Source: an uncultured Acetobacteraceae bacterium (lineage in GTDB: Bacteria > Pseudomonadota > Alphaproteobacteria > Acetobacterales > Acetobacteraceae). From it: a stretch of DNA of 64,000 nt. Both the position numbers and the translations under genes were made by a program. A model generated the notes under the pieces. The model was not told the origin of the DNA and ran no database searches. It saw only the letters and a program-made list of their open reading frames with translations. This document shows, piece by piece, positions 24,016-32,755 of this stretch (the first letter of the stretch is position 1; each line of letters begins with the position of its first letter). The DNA is taken from positions 1 through 64,000 of the forward strand of contig CAIXEA010000022.1 of the NCBI GenBank assembly GCA_903918315.1, given 5' to 3'.

Positions 24016-25023
24016 TCAGCTTCCCGCGACGTCGTGCGATTCCTCGAAGAACATGTCCTGCCAGCGCGGGGCGATGCGTTTGACGCGGCCGACTTTGTGC
24101 ATGAACTCGGCGAAGGCCATCACCTTGAGGGGGACGGTGGTATAATCGACATCGGGGTCGTGCACCCATTCAGCGAATTTGTCGGCATCGACCTGCTTAT
24201 CGGCGGTCATGGCCAGATAAATTTCCGCGGTTTTGCGCGGTTCGGCCTTGATGAAGGCGTTGGCCTCCTTTTGCGCGCCCAGCACGGCGGCGCAGATTTT
24301 CGGGTTGGCGTCATGGAATTTGCGGGTGGCCAGCAAGACGCCGTTGGTGTGTTTGCCGCCGGTCACGTCATAGGATTTCATGACCTGATGCATGCCCGGC
24401 ATGGCCAGCTCGTAATAGTAGAATGGTGAGCTGGCGAGGTGACAGGTGATCTCCGACATGCCGCCGGCGACCGCGGCCATGGCGTCGGGATGCGCCAGCG
24501 TGACGGTCAGAGGATCGAGCCGGGCGTATTGGTCGAAGCCCCATTTTTGCGCAGCCGCCATTTCCAGCGTCAGCGCGTGTCCGGTGATCTTCACGCCCGG
24601 CAGCGCGATCCGGTCCTTCTCGGTCAGATCGGCGATGGTTTTGATGCGCTCGGTCTTGGTGACCATGACGAAGGGCATGCATTGCAGGGCCGACAAAGCG
24701 CGCACTTCCTGCGGGGTGCCGGCGGTCTTGTCCCATAGCGTGATCAGCGTCGTGCCGCCGGGGCCGATGAAATCGGCTTGCCCAGCCAGCAATGCGTCGA
24801 TCTGCGGGCCCGGACCGCCCAGTACGGACCATTCGATCTTCAGCCCGGGAATGCCGACGCGATCAGCGTGCTGCTCAATAAGGCCAAGCTTTTCCATGAC
24901 CATCATCGACATATAGCCGAGGCCATATTGCTTGGAGATCCGCACCACCGGTGCCTCCGCCCGGGCCGCGCGCAGCAGCATGGGGGTCGTCAACAGGGCG
25001 AGACCGAGGTCACGGCGGCGCAT
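24016..25023 (-). CDS. NitT/TauT-type periplasmic substrate-binding protein (orphan)
   Basis: This 335-residue protein has a Tat-like signal peptide (MRRRDLGLALLTTPMLLRAA...). The mature part has features of the NMT1/TauA family: ISKQYGLGYMSMMVMEKLGL, a ligand-loop VLGGPGPQIDALLAGQADFI, GPGGTTLITLWDK and KTERIKTIADLTEKDRIALP. These proteins bind nitrate, sulfonates, aromatics or pyrimidines for ABC import. No permease or ATPase is nearby. The ATG at 25023 has AGGAG 8 nt upstream; the longer frame to 25119 overlaps the MocR gene. It lies 22 bp downstream of the MocR gene on the same strand, so the pair is probably co-transcribed. Confidence 0.88.
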   Translation of the reverse strand: MRRRDLGLALLTTPMLLRAARAEAPVVRISKQYGLGYMSMMVMEKLGLIEQHADRVGIPGLKIEWSVLGGPGPQIDALLAGQADFIGPGGTTLITLWDKTAGTPQEVRALSALQCMPFVMVTKTERIKTIADLTEKDRIALPGVKITGHALTLEMAAAQKWGFDQYARLDPLTVTLAHPDAMAAVAGGMSEITCHLASSPFYYYELAMPGMHQVMKSYDVTGGKHTNGVLLATRKFHDANPKICAAVLGAQKEANAFIKAEPRKTAEIYLAMTADKQVDADKFAEWVHDPDVDYTTVPLKVMAFAEFMHKVGRVKRIAPRWQDMFFEESHDVAGS

Positions 25024-25045
25024 GAGGCATACTCCTGATCGTTGG

Positions 25046-26464
25046 TTAAACGCCTTGACCGATGGGGATCGCGCTTGCGAGGCGCTCCACCATGGCCGCG
25101 GCCGTGTGCTCCGGTACATTGGTAAAACCCAGCAGCAGACCCTGTCCGCAATCGTGCACCATCGTCAGGCCGGACAGCGCGGTGGGTGCGAGCCCGATCT
25201 GCGCCGCGCGGCGCGCCAGATTGCCGTCGTCGGTGCTGCCAGGAAAACGTGCCAGGATGTGCATGCCGCCGGCCGCGAGTTCGATGGACACATGTTTGCC
25301 GAAGCGCGCGCTCAGGGCCTGCGCGAGGGCCTGCCTGCGGCTCGCGTATAGCACCCGCATTTTGCGCAGATGCCGGCCGAAATGTCCCTTGTCCATGAAG
25401 GCCGCGGCGACCTGCTGTTCCAGCAGCGGCGGCCCGGCGGTCAAAAGCCGGCTGGCCCTCGTAAAGGCATCCGCCAATTCGTCCGGAACAACCAGATAGC
25501 CCAGCCGGAGCGCCGGAAACAGCACCTTGCTGAAGCTGCCGGCATAGAGAACGCGATTGGCCTGATCCAGGCTTTTCAGAGCCGGCAGCGCATGGCCGGT
25601 GTAACGAAACTCACTATCGTAATCGTCTTCCAGGACCCATGCCTTGGCATCCGCCGCCCATGCCAGGAGTGCCAGCCTGCGCGGCAGCGACAGGGACACG
25701 CCGAGCGGGCTTTGATGCGTGGGCGTGGTGACGGCCAGCTTTGCGCGGGGCGCCGCGGTCATGCCCGATGCGACCCGCATCCCGTCGCGGTCGACCCGGA
25801 TGGGGACCAGCCTGGCCCCGGCTGCCTCCAGCGCCTGACGGGCCGCGGGATAACCCGGATCCTCCACCCACACCGCATCGCCCGGATGCAGCAGGGCTGC
25901 GCGGACCAAAGCGAGCGCCCCTTGAAATCCGGCCGTCACCATCACCTGATCGGGCCGGCACGCGATCCCGCGCCCCACCCGCAGATAGGACGCGATGGCC
26001 TGGCGCAGGCCTGCATAGCCGGCCGGGTCAGGATAGGCGAGGTCGTCCGGCCGCGCGCCGCGGGCGATCCGTGCCGCCAATCCGGCCCATAGCGGACGAG
26101 GAAATGCATCCAAGGCGGGCAGACCGAGCTGAAATGGCAAAGCCCCGGTGGGCGCGGCCGGTTCCTCGGGCGATAACAACATGCTTTGCTGCGCCGGCAC
26201 GTTCGGTCGCGCCCCGAACTGGCGGGACACGATGGTGCCGCCGGCCCCGCGGGTCTCGATCGCGCCTTCGCCGGCCAGTACGCCATAGGCGGCATCCACC
26301 GTGCCGCGTGCGACGCCGAGCTGGGCGGCGAGCGCGCGGCCACTGGGCAGCCGGCGGCCGGGTGCGATGGCGCCGGCAATCACCGCCGCTCGAATGCGCC
26401 TGGCAATCTGGAGATAGATCGCCTCCTGGTCGTCTGGATCGAGGGCGATGGAGACATCGTGCAT
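25046..26464 (-). CDS. MocR/PdxR-type GntR regulator with aminotransferase-like domain
   Basis: This encodes 472 residues. The N-terminal winged helix (about 10-80) is GntR-type: IYLQIARRIRAAVIAGAIAP, then LPSGRALAAQLGVARGTVDA. The C-terminal part is a fold-type I aminotransferase with the PLP-binding lysine in LYAGSFSKVLFPALRLGY and the ring-stacking/Asp segment WVLEDDYDSEFRY. MocR proteins sense PLP-derived adducts and often control vitamin B6, GABA or taurine genes. The nearest divergent target is the azoreductase-like gene (78 bp intergenic). The ATG at 26464 is preferred over 26518 because the extension is not winged-helix sequence and would fill the shared promoter region. Confidence 0.9.
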   Translation of the reverse strand: MHDVSIALDPDDQEAIYLQIARRIRAAVIAGAIAPGRRLPSGRALAAQLGVARGTVDAAYGVLAGEGAIETRGAGGTIVSRQFGARPNVPAQQSMLLSPEEPAAPTGALPFQLGLPALDAFPRPLWAGLAARIARGARPDDLAYPDPAGYAGLRQAIASYLRVGRGIACRPDQVMVTAGFQGALALVRAALLHPGDAVWVEDPGYPAARQALEAAGARLVPIRVDRDGMRVASGMTAAPRAKLAVTTPTHQSPLGVSLSLPRRLALLAWAADAKAWVLEDDYDSEFRYTGHALPALKSLDQANRVLYAGSFSKVLFPALRLGYLVVPDELADAFTRASRLLTAGPPLLEQQVAAAFMDKGHFGRHLRKMRVLYASRRQALAQALSARFGKHVSIELAAGGMHILARFPGSTDDGNLARRAAQIGLAPTALSGLTMVHDCGQGLLLGFTNVPEHTAAAMVERLASAIPIGQGV

Positions 26465-26542
26465 GGTCCAGGTAATCTGCCTGTTCTTGGCCCTCGCGCA
26501 TAGGCCATATCGTGGCATGGTGGATCGCGACGGTGGGATGGG

Positions 26543-27181
26543 GTGACGATGCGATCAATTCTTTATGTGACGAGCAGCCCGCGCGGGGCATTGTCCTGGA
26601 GCCGGCGTATCGGCGACGAGTGGCTGGCCCTGCTGTGTGCGGCCGATCCGGGGCGGCGGGTGATCGCGCGCCATTTGGCGGATGAACCGCCGCCTTTGAT
26701 CGATGCGGCGTTCAGTGCCGCGATTTTGGCGCCACCCGCGTCACCGCCAGCGCCCGCCTTGGCCGGGTCCGAGAGCCTGGTTCAGGAGTTGGAGGCCACC
26801 GACGCCCTGGTGATCGCCACGCCCATGCATAATTTCGGCGTGCCGGCGGTGTTGAAGGCCTGGATCGACCAGGTCGTGCGGATCAATCGGACCTTTCGCG
26901 CGACGCCAGCCGGCAAGGTTGGTCTGTTAGCCGATCGGCCGGCTTTCCTGGTGGTCGCCTCGGGTGGTTGGTTCAGCGGGCCGACCCTCACCGGAGCGCC
27001 GGCGCAGCCGGATTTCGTCACGGGCTATATCCGCGCGGTGCTCATGACAATCGGTATCGTGTCGCTGCGGGTTGTGACCCTCGAAGGGGTGACGCGGGGG
27101 GCGGAACAGGCGGTCACGCGGGCGCGGGAGGCGATGCGGCACTGGCCGGTCCAGGGTGGCCCCTGGCCGCATGGAGAATAG
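26543..27181 (+). CDS. FMN-dependent NADH-azoreductase/quinone reductase-like flavoprotein
   Basis: This is a 212-residue flavodoxin-fold protein. The N-terminal SILYVTSSPRG is the FMN-phosphate loop, ATPMHNFGVPAVLKAWIDQVVR the second flavin loop characteristic of AzoR, and VASGGWFSG the third. AzoR-type enzymes reduce quinones and azo compounds with NADH. The start may be GTG 26543 or ATG 26549 within GGGGTGACGATG; both give the same core. It is divergent from the MocR regulator, a layout that often means regulation by it. Confidence 0.85.
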   Translation: MTMRSILYVTSSPRGALSWSRRIGDEWLALLCAADPGRRVIARHLADEPPPLIDAAFSAAILAPPASPPAPALAGSESLVQELEATDALVIATPMHNFGVPAVLKAWIDQVVRINRTFRATPAGKVGLLADRPAFLVVASGGWFSGPTLTGAPAQPDFVTGYIRAVLMTIGIVSLRVVTLEGVTRGAEQAVTRAREAMRHWPVQGGPWPHGE

Positions 27182-27287
27182 GCATAGGAAACAGATACAG
27201 CGCGGAAGCCCCGATCCCGCACCAGGCGAGCGGGCGAAGACCGGGGAGGCGCGGCGGGCCTCGCATACCGCGATGACGAGCATCGAA

Positions 27288-27974
27288 TCAGCAACCGGGG
27301 AAGACCCAGGGTTCGGCCATCGCGAGGCCCCTGACGCTCACGCCGCCGGTCAGCGTCCCGGTGTACGACCGGTGATGGTGGCCGTGAACCACCCAAGCCG
27401 CGCCGCCCGAGCGGGCGAGCTGATCGATCACCGCGAAGCCGTGTTCATGGGACGTCGGTGCCTCATGCGTCACCAGCACGTCGAACCGCTCCTGTGCGAG
27501 GCGGGCGACATCTTCGGGAAAGATCGTGTCGCGATGCCAGAGCGGCAGCCCGCCCCGCCACGCCTCCCCGGGCCGCAGGGAGGCGAGAAACGCCGCACGG
27601 GTTTCGTAGCGTGGCGGTTCAATGCTCTCACCCGGTGCCTCGGCGCGCGGATACCAGACGCGTGGGCGGAAGACCCCGGGCAGTCCCGCGATCCTCAGCC
27701 CACCGATGGTCTGGACCCGCAGGCCCAGATCACCATCCGGGCAGGCGGTGACGAGGTGATCATAGGCGGCTTCGGTTTCCGTATCGTGATTGCCCAGGAT
27801 CCATCGCACCGACCAACCGGCCGCGATGATCGGCGCCAGGATCGACGGCAGCGGCGCGGGGCAATCGCAGTCACCCACGATGATCAGGGTGCCGGCCGGC
27901 AAGTCCAGGCAAGCCCTGATGATCGGCGCGAAATTCCTGTGCGGGTCGCCGGCGAACAAGAGGGGCGCTGACAT
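27288..27974 (-). CDS. Calcineurin-like metallophosphoesterase
   Basis: This is a 228-residue metallophosphoesterase. Metal-site motifs appear in order: FAGDPHRNF (D-x-H), IIVGDCDCP (GD), ILGNHDTE (GNHD), VTHEAPTS (H) and VVHGHHHR (GHxH). A simple soluble enzyme of this kind may hydrolyse phosphodiesters or nucleotides; substrate is unknown. The ATG at 27974 gives the natural start MSAPLLFAGD. It follows the amidase gene with a 14-nt gap on the same strand, so the two are probably one transcript. Confidence 0.85.
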   Translation of the reverse strand: MSAPLLFAGDPHRNFAPIIRACLDLPAGTLIIVGDCDCPAPLPSILAPIIAAGWSVRWILGNHDTETEAAYDHLVTACPDGDLGLRVQTIGGLRIAGLPGVFRPRVWYPRAEAPGESIEPPRYETRAAFLASLRPGEAWRGGLPLWHRDTIFPEDVARLAQERFDVLVTHEAPTSHEHGFAVIDQLARSGGAAWVVHGHHHRSYTGTLTGGVSVRGLAMAEPWVFPGC

Positions 27975-27988
27975 GCGGCCGGGTCCCG

Positions 27989-29263
27989 TCAGTTCCCGAT
28001 CGCCGAAGCGACCCATTGCGCCCAGGCCAGCACGGCCTTGTCCTCCCCCCGGCGGCCAACGATCTGAATGCCGAGCGGCATGCCATTAGGGCCCAATCCG
28101 GCCGGCACGGTGATGCAGGGGACATGCAGCGACGTCCAGATGAAATTGAACGAAGGATCGCCGGTCCATTCCAGGCCGTTGGGCGCCTCCCCGGGGGCAG
28201 AGGGCGTGATGAGGATATCCAGCCCGTCCATGGCCTCGGGGAACATGGCCTGGGTGCGGGCAAACACGTCATAGGCGGCTTCGACCGCCGCCGGGCTGCG
28301 CGACAACCCGAAATCGAGCCGCTCACGCAGGCCTTCGCTCAACCCCTCAGCCGCATTCTGCAACTCCCACCCCAGGGCGCGGGCGCTTTCGTGGTTCATG
28401 ACGATGGGGTGGGCCTCGATCAAGGCCGCGAAGGGGTCGGGCAGTTCGCGGTCGCTGACACGGGCGCCGGCGCGGCCCAGGGCATTGGTCACGCGCACCC
28501 GCAGCGCCTCCGTCTCGGGCAAGGCATTGGCGGCTGTCGGCGACATGCAGATGCCCACAAGCGGCGCCCGGTCCGGCTTTGTATCGGGGTTACCGAGGTC
28601 GCGAAACGCAATGGCGGAGGCCACCAGCGCGCAATCGGCCACGCTGCGGGCGATGACACCCACGGTGTCGAGGCTGCCCGACATCACCTTCATGCCCATC
28701 CGCTCAATCGTCCCGAAGGTGGGTTTGTAGCCGACAACCCCGCAATAGGCCGCGGGGCGGATGATGCTGCCGGCGGTCTGGGTGCCATAGGCCACCGGGA
28801 AGAACCCATCCGCCACACCGGCCGCCGAGCCTGACGACGACCCGCCAGGCGTATGGCCGAGACCGGCCGGATTGGCTGTTGGCCCTGGCTTGCGGGTCGC
28901 GAATTCGGTGGTCACGGTCTTGCCCATGACCACCGCGCCGGCGGCGCGCGCCCAGGCGACCGGCGCCGAGTCGGCCCGCGGCTGCCATCCCGCCCAGATC
29001 GGGGAGCCGTATTGGCTGGGCATGTCGGCGGTATCCAGCACGTCCTTGACCCCGAGCGGGATCCCATGCAGCGGCCCGGCTGGCGCCTTGGCCAGACCGC
29101 GCCGCGCGGTATCGGCGTCGAACCATGCGAAGGCGTGGACCTCGGGCTCACGCGCCGCGATCCGCGCCAGACAGGCTTCCATCAGCGCTTCCGTCCGCAG
29201 TGTGCCGGCCTGGATGCGGCGTGTGGCCTCGGTGGCGGTCATCATATGCAGGTCGGATGTCAT
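27989..29263 (-). CDS. Amidase signature family hydrolase
   Basis: This is a 424-residue amidase. The Ser-cisSer-Lys triad is visible: Lys in LGVKDVLDTADMP, the cis-Ser in GGSSSGSAAGVADG, and the nucleophilic Ser in GTQTAGSIIRPAAYCGVVGY, followed by KPTFG. It is shorter than GatA and lacks gatCB neighbours, so it is not the tRNA amidotransferase; it should hydrolyse a small amide. The N-terminus MTSDLHMMTATEATRRI fits the family. It is divergent from a hypothetical gene 81 bp away. Confidence 0.9.
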   Translation of the reverse strand: MTSDLHMMTATEATRRIQAGTLRTEALMEACLARIAAREPEVHAFAWFDADTARRGLAKAPAGPLHGIPLGVKDVLDTADMPSQYGSPIWAGWQPRADSAPVAWARAAGAVVMGKTVTTEFATRKPGPTANPAGLGHTPGGSSSGSAAGVADGFFPVAYGTQTAGSIIRPAAYCGVVGYKPTFGTIERMGMKVMSGSLDTVGVIARSVADCALVASAIAFRDLGNPDTKPDRAPLVGICMSPTAANALPETEALRVRVTNALGRAGARVSDRELPDPFAALIEAHPIVMNHESARALGWELQNAAEGLSEGLRERLDFGLSRSPAAVEAAYDVFARTQAMFPEAMDGLDILITPSAPGEAPNGLEWTGDPSFNFIWTSLHVPCITVPAGLGPNGMPLGIQIVGRRGEDKAVLAWAQWVASAIGN

Positions 29264-29344
29264 ATCCCGAAAAACTCCCTTTTGAGGCCCCGGATCGGGC
29301 GTTCAGACTGGCGCGCGCGGTCTGGTGGGTCCATCTTGCCATCG

Positions 29345-29914
29345 ATGACGACCGGAGAGCATCCCCAATCCATCCGCGTGGGCACCAGCCCCGACGGATC
29401 TGTGACCTATCTCGTCGCGATCCCGCCGGAGGCTCTGCCGGCCGTCGGAAAGCGCGACCTGGAGCTTGCCTGGTTCGCGGCGCGGCGGGCCGCCTTGGGG
29501 CAACGCTGGGGCGTGGTGCGGGGGTTCCGTTTCATCCGCCCGGACGGAACGCATACCGACCTTGGGCTGTCCGATCCGGATGCGGCGTGTTGGGTCGCGG
29601 CGGTGGATGGGCAGGTCGGGTTGGGGACCAGCCATGGCATGTCACTCTGCCTGCGGTTGCTGGCGCTGATCGAATTGCTGGCCCGTGCTGCCTGGGCCAG
29701 GCCGCTCTTCAGACTTGACCGTGGCGGGGCGGATCTGCATCCGGCCTTGTTGCGCACGGCCGCGACGATACCGCTCAACCGGGAGGCCCGTTTCGACGAA
29801 ACCGGGTTTCGCCATAGTCTGTCGCGATATGTCGCGGGCTTCGCGCTTGAGGCCCCGCAGCGTAAAACCGTTCAATCGGAAACACGGGGCGACACCGCCC
29901 CATTGGGAGCCTGA
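29345..29914 (+). CDS. Hypothetical cytosolic protein
   Basis: This encodes 189 residues from the ATG at 29345. The open frame extends upstream through the amidase gene, but that part is antisense shadow. There is no signal peptide or membrane helix. It has recognisable regular beta/alpha content (SVTYLVAIPPEALPAVGKRD, then LGQRWGVVRGFRFIRPDGTH), but I do not recognise the family. No strong ribosome-binding site precedes the ATG. It overlaps the following lipoprotein start as TGATG, which supports co-translation and thus that it is a real gene. Confidence 0.6.
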   Translation: MTTGEHPQSIRVGTSPDGSVTYLVAIPPEALPAVGKRDLELAWFAARRAALGQRWGVVRGFRFIRPDGTHTDLGLSDPDAACWVAAVDGQVGLGTSHGMSLCLRLLALIELLARAAWARPLFRLDRGGADLHPALLRTAATIPLNREARFDETGFRHSLSRYVAGFALEAPQRKTVQSETRGDTAPLGA

Positions 29915-30258
29915 TGATGACCCGCGCCTCGACGATCCTGCTGGCCTGCCTCGCGCTGGCACAGTGCGCCCCGGCTGGCGGCAGTGCCGGTGGCTACAAC
30001 CAGGCCGATGCCAGCACCCTGGCCGCGTGCCGTCAGCGCGCTGACGATACCTATGATCGTCAGAATCGCGCCGACATCTATCGGCCGCAGGCGGCCATCA
30101 ATACCCCGTCCTCCGCCACCTACGTCCCCGGCGACGATGGCCGCGGCCTGAGCCAGTCTTTCGCGCATGACACCATGGTCCGCGATTGCGTCCGCACCAG
30201 CGGACTGGCGCGCGACCAGGGGGCCGCGCCCGTGCCAGGAGCCGCCGTCAAGCGCTGA
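29914..30258 (+). CDS. Small putative lipoprotein
   Basis: This encodes 114 residues. The signal sequence TRASTILLACLALAQCAPAG ends in a lipobox-like LALAQC with the cysteine to be lipidated. The mature part has two more cysteines (LAACRQRADDTYDRQNRADI and VRDCVRTSG) that could form a disulfide, and a proline-containing tail. The family is not recognised; similar small conserved lipoproteins occur in Acetobacteraceae. The start overlaps the previous stop (TGATG at 29912-29916). It is followed by an MFS gene, with a 14-bp palindrome at the junction. Confidence 0.7.
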   Translation: MMTRASTILLACLALAQCAPAGGSAGGYNQADASTLAACRQRADDTYDRQNRADIYRPQAAINTPSSATYVPGDDGRGLSQSFAHDTMVRDCVRTSGLARDQGAAPVPGAAVKR

Positions 30259-30265
30259 TCAGCGC
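30252..30265. promoter_or_regulatory. Perfect 14-bp palindrome at lipoprotein/MFS junction
   Basis: GCGCTGATCAGCGC is self-complementary over all 14 bases. It contains the lipoprotein TGA stop (30256-30258) and ends one base before the MFS ATG (30266), in the place where a ribosome-binding site would be expected. None is seen, so the MFS gene may depend on coupled re-initiation or this site may bind a regulator. Confidence 0.4.
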
Positions 30266-31498
30266 ATGGCCAGCCTTGCCGCTGTCGGTGGCGTTCTCAA
30301 GCAGCGCAACGCCCGCATCTTCTATTCCGGGAGCGTGGTCTGCTGGACCGGATCGTGGATCCAGCGCATCGCGACGGATTGGCTCGCCTGGGAACTGACC
30401 CATTCGGTGCTCTGGGTCGCGGTCATCGCGTTCTGCAACCTGGTTCCATCCGTGATCATCTCCCCGATCGCCGGTGCGGTCGCGGATCGGATGGATCGCG
30501 TGCATCTGACGATGGTGTCGCAATTCATTGCCGCCGGTCAGGCGGCGATCCTGGTTGTTCTGGTGCTGACCGGAACGATCCGGATCGAGTTCATGGCCAT
30601 CCTCACCGCCTGTAACGGCGCGGCCGAGACCTTTGCCCAGCCGGCGCGCCAATGTCTGATCCCGGGTCTGGTGCCGCGTCAGTTTCTGCCTGGCGCGGTG
30701 GCGTTGAATTCCCTGACCTATAATCTGGCCCGGTTCATCGGACCGGCGATCTCGGGGCCGATGATTGCCGCGTGGGGCGTCGTGCCCTCGATCGCGGTCA
30801 ATTGTCTGGCGTTCCTTTATGCCAGTTTTTCGATGTATATGTTGGAGTTGGACCCGGCGATCCGCCGATCTCAACGCTCCACCGGCAGTGTGCTGCATGA
30901 TGCGATCGAGGGTGTGCGCTACGTCGCCAGCCACCGGGGCATCGGTCCGATCATGCTGTTCGCGGCAACGATGGGCATGCTGCTGCGCTCGGTGCCGGAG
31001 ATGTTGCCGCCCTATGTGGCGGAATTATTCGGCCGCGGGGCGGAGGGGCTTGCCACCCTGGCCAGTGCCATGGGCTGCGCCGCGCTGGTCGGTGGCACGT
31101 ATATCGCCGTCCGTGGACAGGTGCGGGGTCTGACCCGGGTCGCGCTGACCGCTGGCGGTTGCCTTGCTATTGCCACCGCGGGATTTGCCGCCACCCGGTC
31201 TTTTCCGTTCGCCGTCGTCTGCATCGCCGCGATGGGGGCGATGACGACCATGCATGGGATTTCCATCCAGACCCTGCTGCAAAATTCCTGCTCTCCCTCG
31301 ATGGTGGGCCGGGTGCTCAGCCTGTGGGGGATGATCACTCGCGCGGCCCCGGCGATGGGCGCCTTGATGTATGGCGCGACCTCGGAACTCATTGGGCTGC
31401 AAATTCCGGTCCTCGTGGGCACGGTGCTTTGCCTCGGCATGTTTGCCTACACATGGCGCAAGCGCGCCAGCATTTCGGCGGCGTTGGAGGGTGGTTGA
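30266..31498 (+). CDS. MFS transporter, DHA3/EntS-like family
   Basis: This 410-residue protein with about 12 membrane segments belongs to the MFS_3 group of exporters (enterobactin/macrolide type). The loop 2-3 motif appears as GAVADRMDRVHLTMVSQ, and the early FYSGSVVCWTGSWIQRIATD is typical. The frame is open back to 30167, but ATG 30266 gives the natural cytoplasmic start MASLAAVGGVLKQRNARIFY. The substrate is unknown. It is the last gene of a short + strand cluster with the hypothetical protein and lipoprotein. Confidence 0.88.
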   Translation: MASLAAVGGVLKQRNARIFYSGSVVCWTGSWIQRIATDWLAWELTHSVLWVAVIAFCNLVPSVIISPIAGAVADRMDRVHLTMVSQFIAAGQAAILVVLVLTGTIRIEFMAILTACNGAAETFAQPARQCLIPGLVPRQFLPGAVALNSLTYNLARFIGPAISGPMIAAWGVVPSIAVNCLAFLYASFSMYMLELDPAIRRSQRSTGSVLHDAIEGVRYVASHRGIGPIMLFAATMGMLLRSVPEMLPPYVAELFGRGAEGLATLASAMGCAALVGGTYIAVRGQVRGLTRVALTAGGCLAIATAGFAATRSFPFAVVCIAAMGAMTTMHGISIQTLLQNSCSPSMVGRVLSLWGMITRAAPAMGALMYGATSELIGLQIPVLVGTVLCLGMFAYTWRKRASISAALEGG

Positions 31499-31576
31499 TC
31501 CCATCACGCCGGGCTCTGGCCTGCCGCGCACGCATGCCGTAGAAACCCCGGATACGCCGTCTGCAAGGAGCAACCC

Positions 31577-31927
31577 ATGTCCAAGATCATCCGTACCGAG
31601 CCAGGTCCGATCCTTTCCAAAGCCGTTGAATATCATGGTTTTGTCTATCTGCCGGGCATCACCGCGCGCGACACCAGCAAGGACATCAAGGGCCAGACGG
31701 CCGATGTTCTGGAACAAATCGATGAGATGCTGGAACTGCATGGCACCGATAAGACCCGCATGCTGCAGGCCGTTATCTGGGTGAAGGATATCACGCAGCG
31801 CCCGGCGATGAATGAAATCTGGACCCCGTGGCTGCCAAAGGATGGCGCCCCGGTTCGCGCCTGCGTTCAGGCGGAAATGGCCGCGCCGAGCGTGCTGGTC
31901 GAGATCATGATCACCGCCTGCAAGTAA
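31577..31927 (+). CDS. RidA family (YjgF/YER057c/UK114) protein
   Basis: This encodes 116 residues. RidA-type enamine/imine deaminases protect PLP enzymes by hydrolysing 2-aminoacrylate. The carboxylate-binding Arg is present in GAPVRACVQAEM, the conserved Glu in VLVEIMITAC, and VYLPGITARD is the N-terminal strand-turn. Sequence away from these motifs is divergent, so it is likely a RidA subfamily other than the archetype. AAGGAG lies 8 nt before the ATG. It is a single gene followed by a clear terminator. Confidence 0.85.
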   Translation: MSKIIRTEPGPILSKAVEYHGFVYLPGITARDTSKDIKGQTADVLEQIDEMLELHGTDKTRMLQAVIWVKDITQRPAMNEIWTPWLPKDGAPVRACVQAEMAAPSVLVEIMITACK

Positions 31928-31987
31928 GCGGCCCCCGGGACGCGCGCCGACCACAAAGGCGGCGCACGAAACCGCGGTTCACGTGCA

Positions 31988-32022
31988 AAAAGCCGGTCAG
32001 GATCTCCACTTGACCGGCTTTT
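31988..32022. terminator. Bidirectional intrinsic terminator
   Basis: AAAAGCCGGTCA (31988-31999) pairs perfectly with TGACCGGCTTTT (32011-32022): 12 bp with an 11-nt loop, and A/T runs at the outer ends for both directions. It serves the convergent RidA (+) and alpha/beta hydrolase (-) genes, which end on either side. Confidence 0.85.
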
Positions 32023-32040
32023 CGTTGCCGATCGGTCGAC

Positions 32041-32730
32041 CTATTCGGCCAGGATCAACCGCGCCAGGGCTTCCGGTTCGGTCAGCATCGGGTAATGGCC
32101 GGTGTCCAGCTCATACCAGCGGGCTTTCAGCGTGTCCGCCGCGCGCTTCTGATGCGCGAGGCCCGGGTTCGGGGCCTGGGTGCAATAGATCACCGAGGCG
32201 TTCCAGCTCTGCTGCCAGAAGCTGTCGAGCTTCACCGGCGCCGCCATCGCCGCCACCGGATGCGGTGTGTAGCGCGCCAGGGCCCATTCTTTCGTTGCCC
32301 CGCTCAGGGAGGCGAACATGCGGTTGGCCGCGTCTTCATAGGATGGGCCCGTGCCGATATCGGTGGTGACCGCGGTCGGGCGCTGGACGTGGTCCGACAC
32401 CGCTTCGCCGTTGAACAGCGCCAGGGCGTCGGCCAGCACCACGCGGGCGATCCGTTCGCGGGCGAGTTCGGCGACGCGGCAGGCGATCATGCCACCGCAG
32501 CTGGTGCCGACGAGGATGACGTCCGTCAGATCCTCAAAGAACAGCATGTCCGCGACTTCCGCCGCCTGGCTTTCGGTGTGGATACCCGGGCGCAGTGCGT
32601 GCCGGCGTTCGCCGCAACCATCCAAGGTCGGGGCGAAAACATTATGCCCGGCCGCGCGCAGATAGGGGGTGACGCGGTTCCAAATCCAGCCGCCCTGATA
32701 GGCGCCATGCAGCAATACGATCGTGGCCAT
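32041..32730 (-). CDS. Alpha/beta hydrolase (EstC/salicylate-esterase-like)
   Basis: This encodes 229 residues. VLLHGAYQGGWIWNRVTPYL is the oxyanion-hole region, GTSCGGMIACRVAE the nucleophile elbow (Ser), and DTGHYPMLTEPE the catalytic His. The LLHGAxQGGW start and overall length match the plant methylesterase/hydroxynitrile-lyase-like bacterial esterases (EstC). The ATG at 32730 has GGGAG upstream at a rather long distance (11 nt); ATG 32748 is an alternative without a ribosome-binding site. It lies 25 bp downstream of the EmrB-like gene and is probably co-transcribed. Confidence 0.85.
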   Translation of the reverse strand: MATIVLLHGAYQGGWIWNRVTPYLRAAGHNVFAPTLDGCGERRHALRPGIHTESQAAEVADMLFFEDLTDVILVGTSCGGMIACRVAELARERIARVVLADALALFNGEAVSDHVQRPTAVTTDIGTGPSYEDAANRMFASLSGATKEWALARYTPHPVAAMAAPVKLDSFWQQSWNASVIYCTQAPNPGLAHQKRAADTLKARWYELDTGHYPMLTEPEALARLILAE

Positions 32731-32755
32731 TGTTTTCGTTTCTCCCATTATTCAG

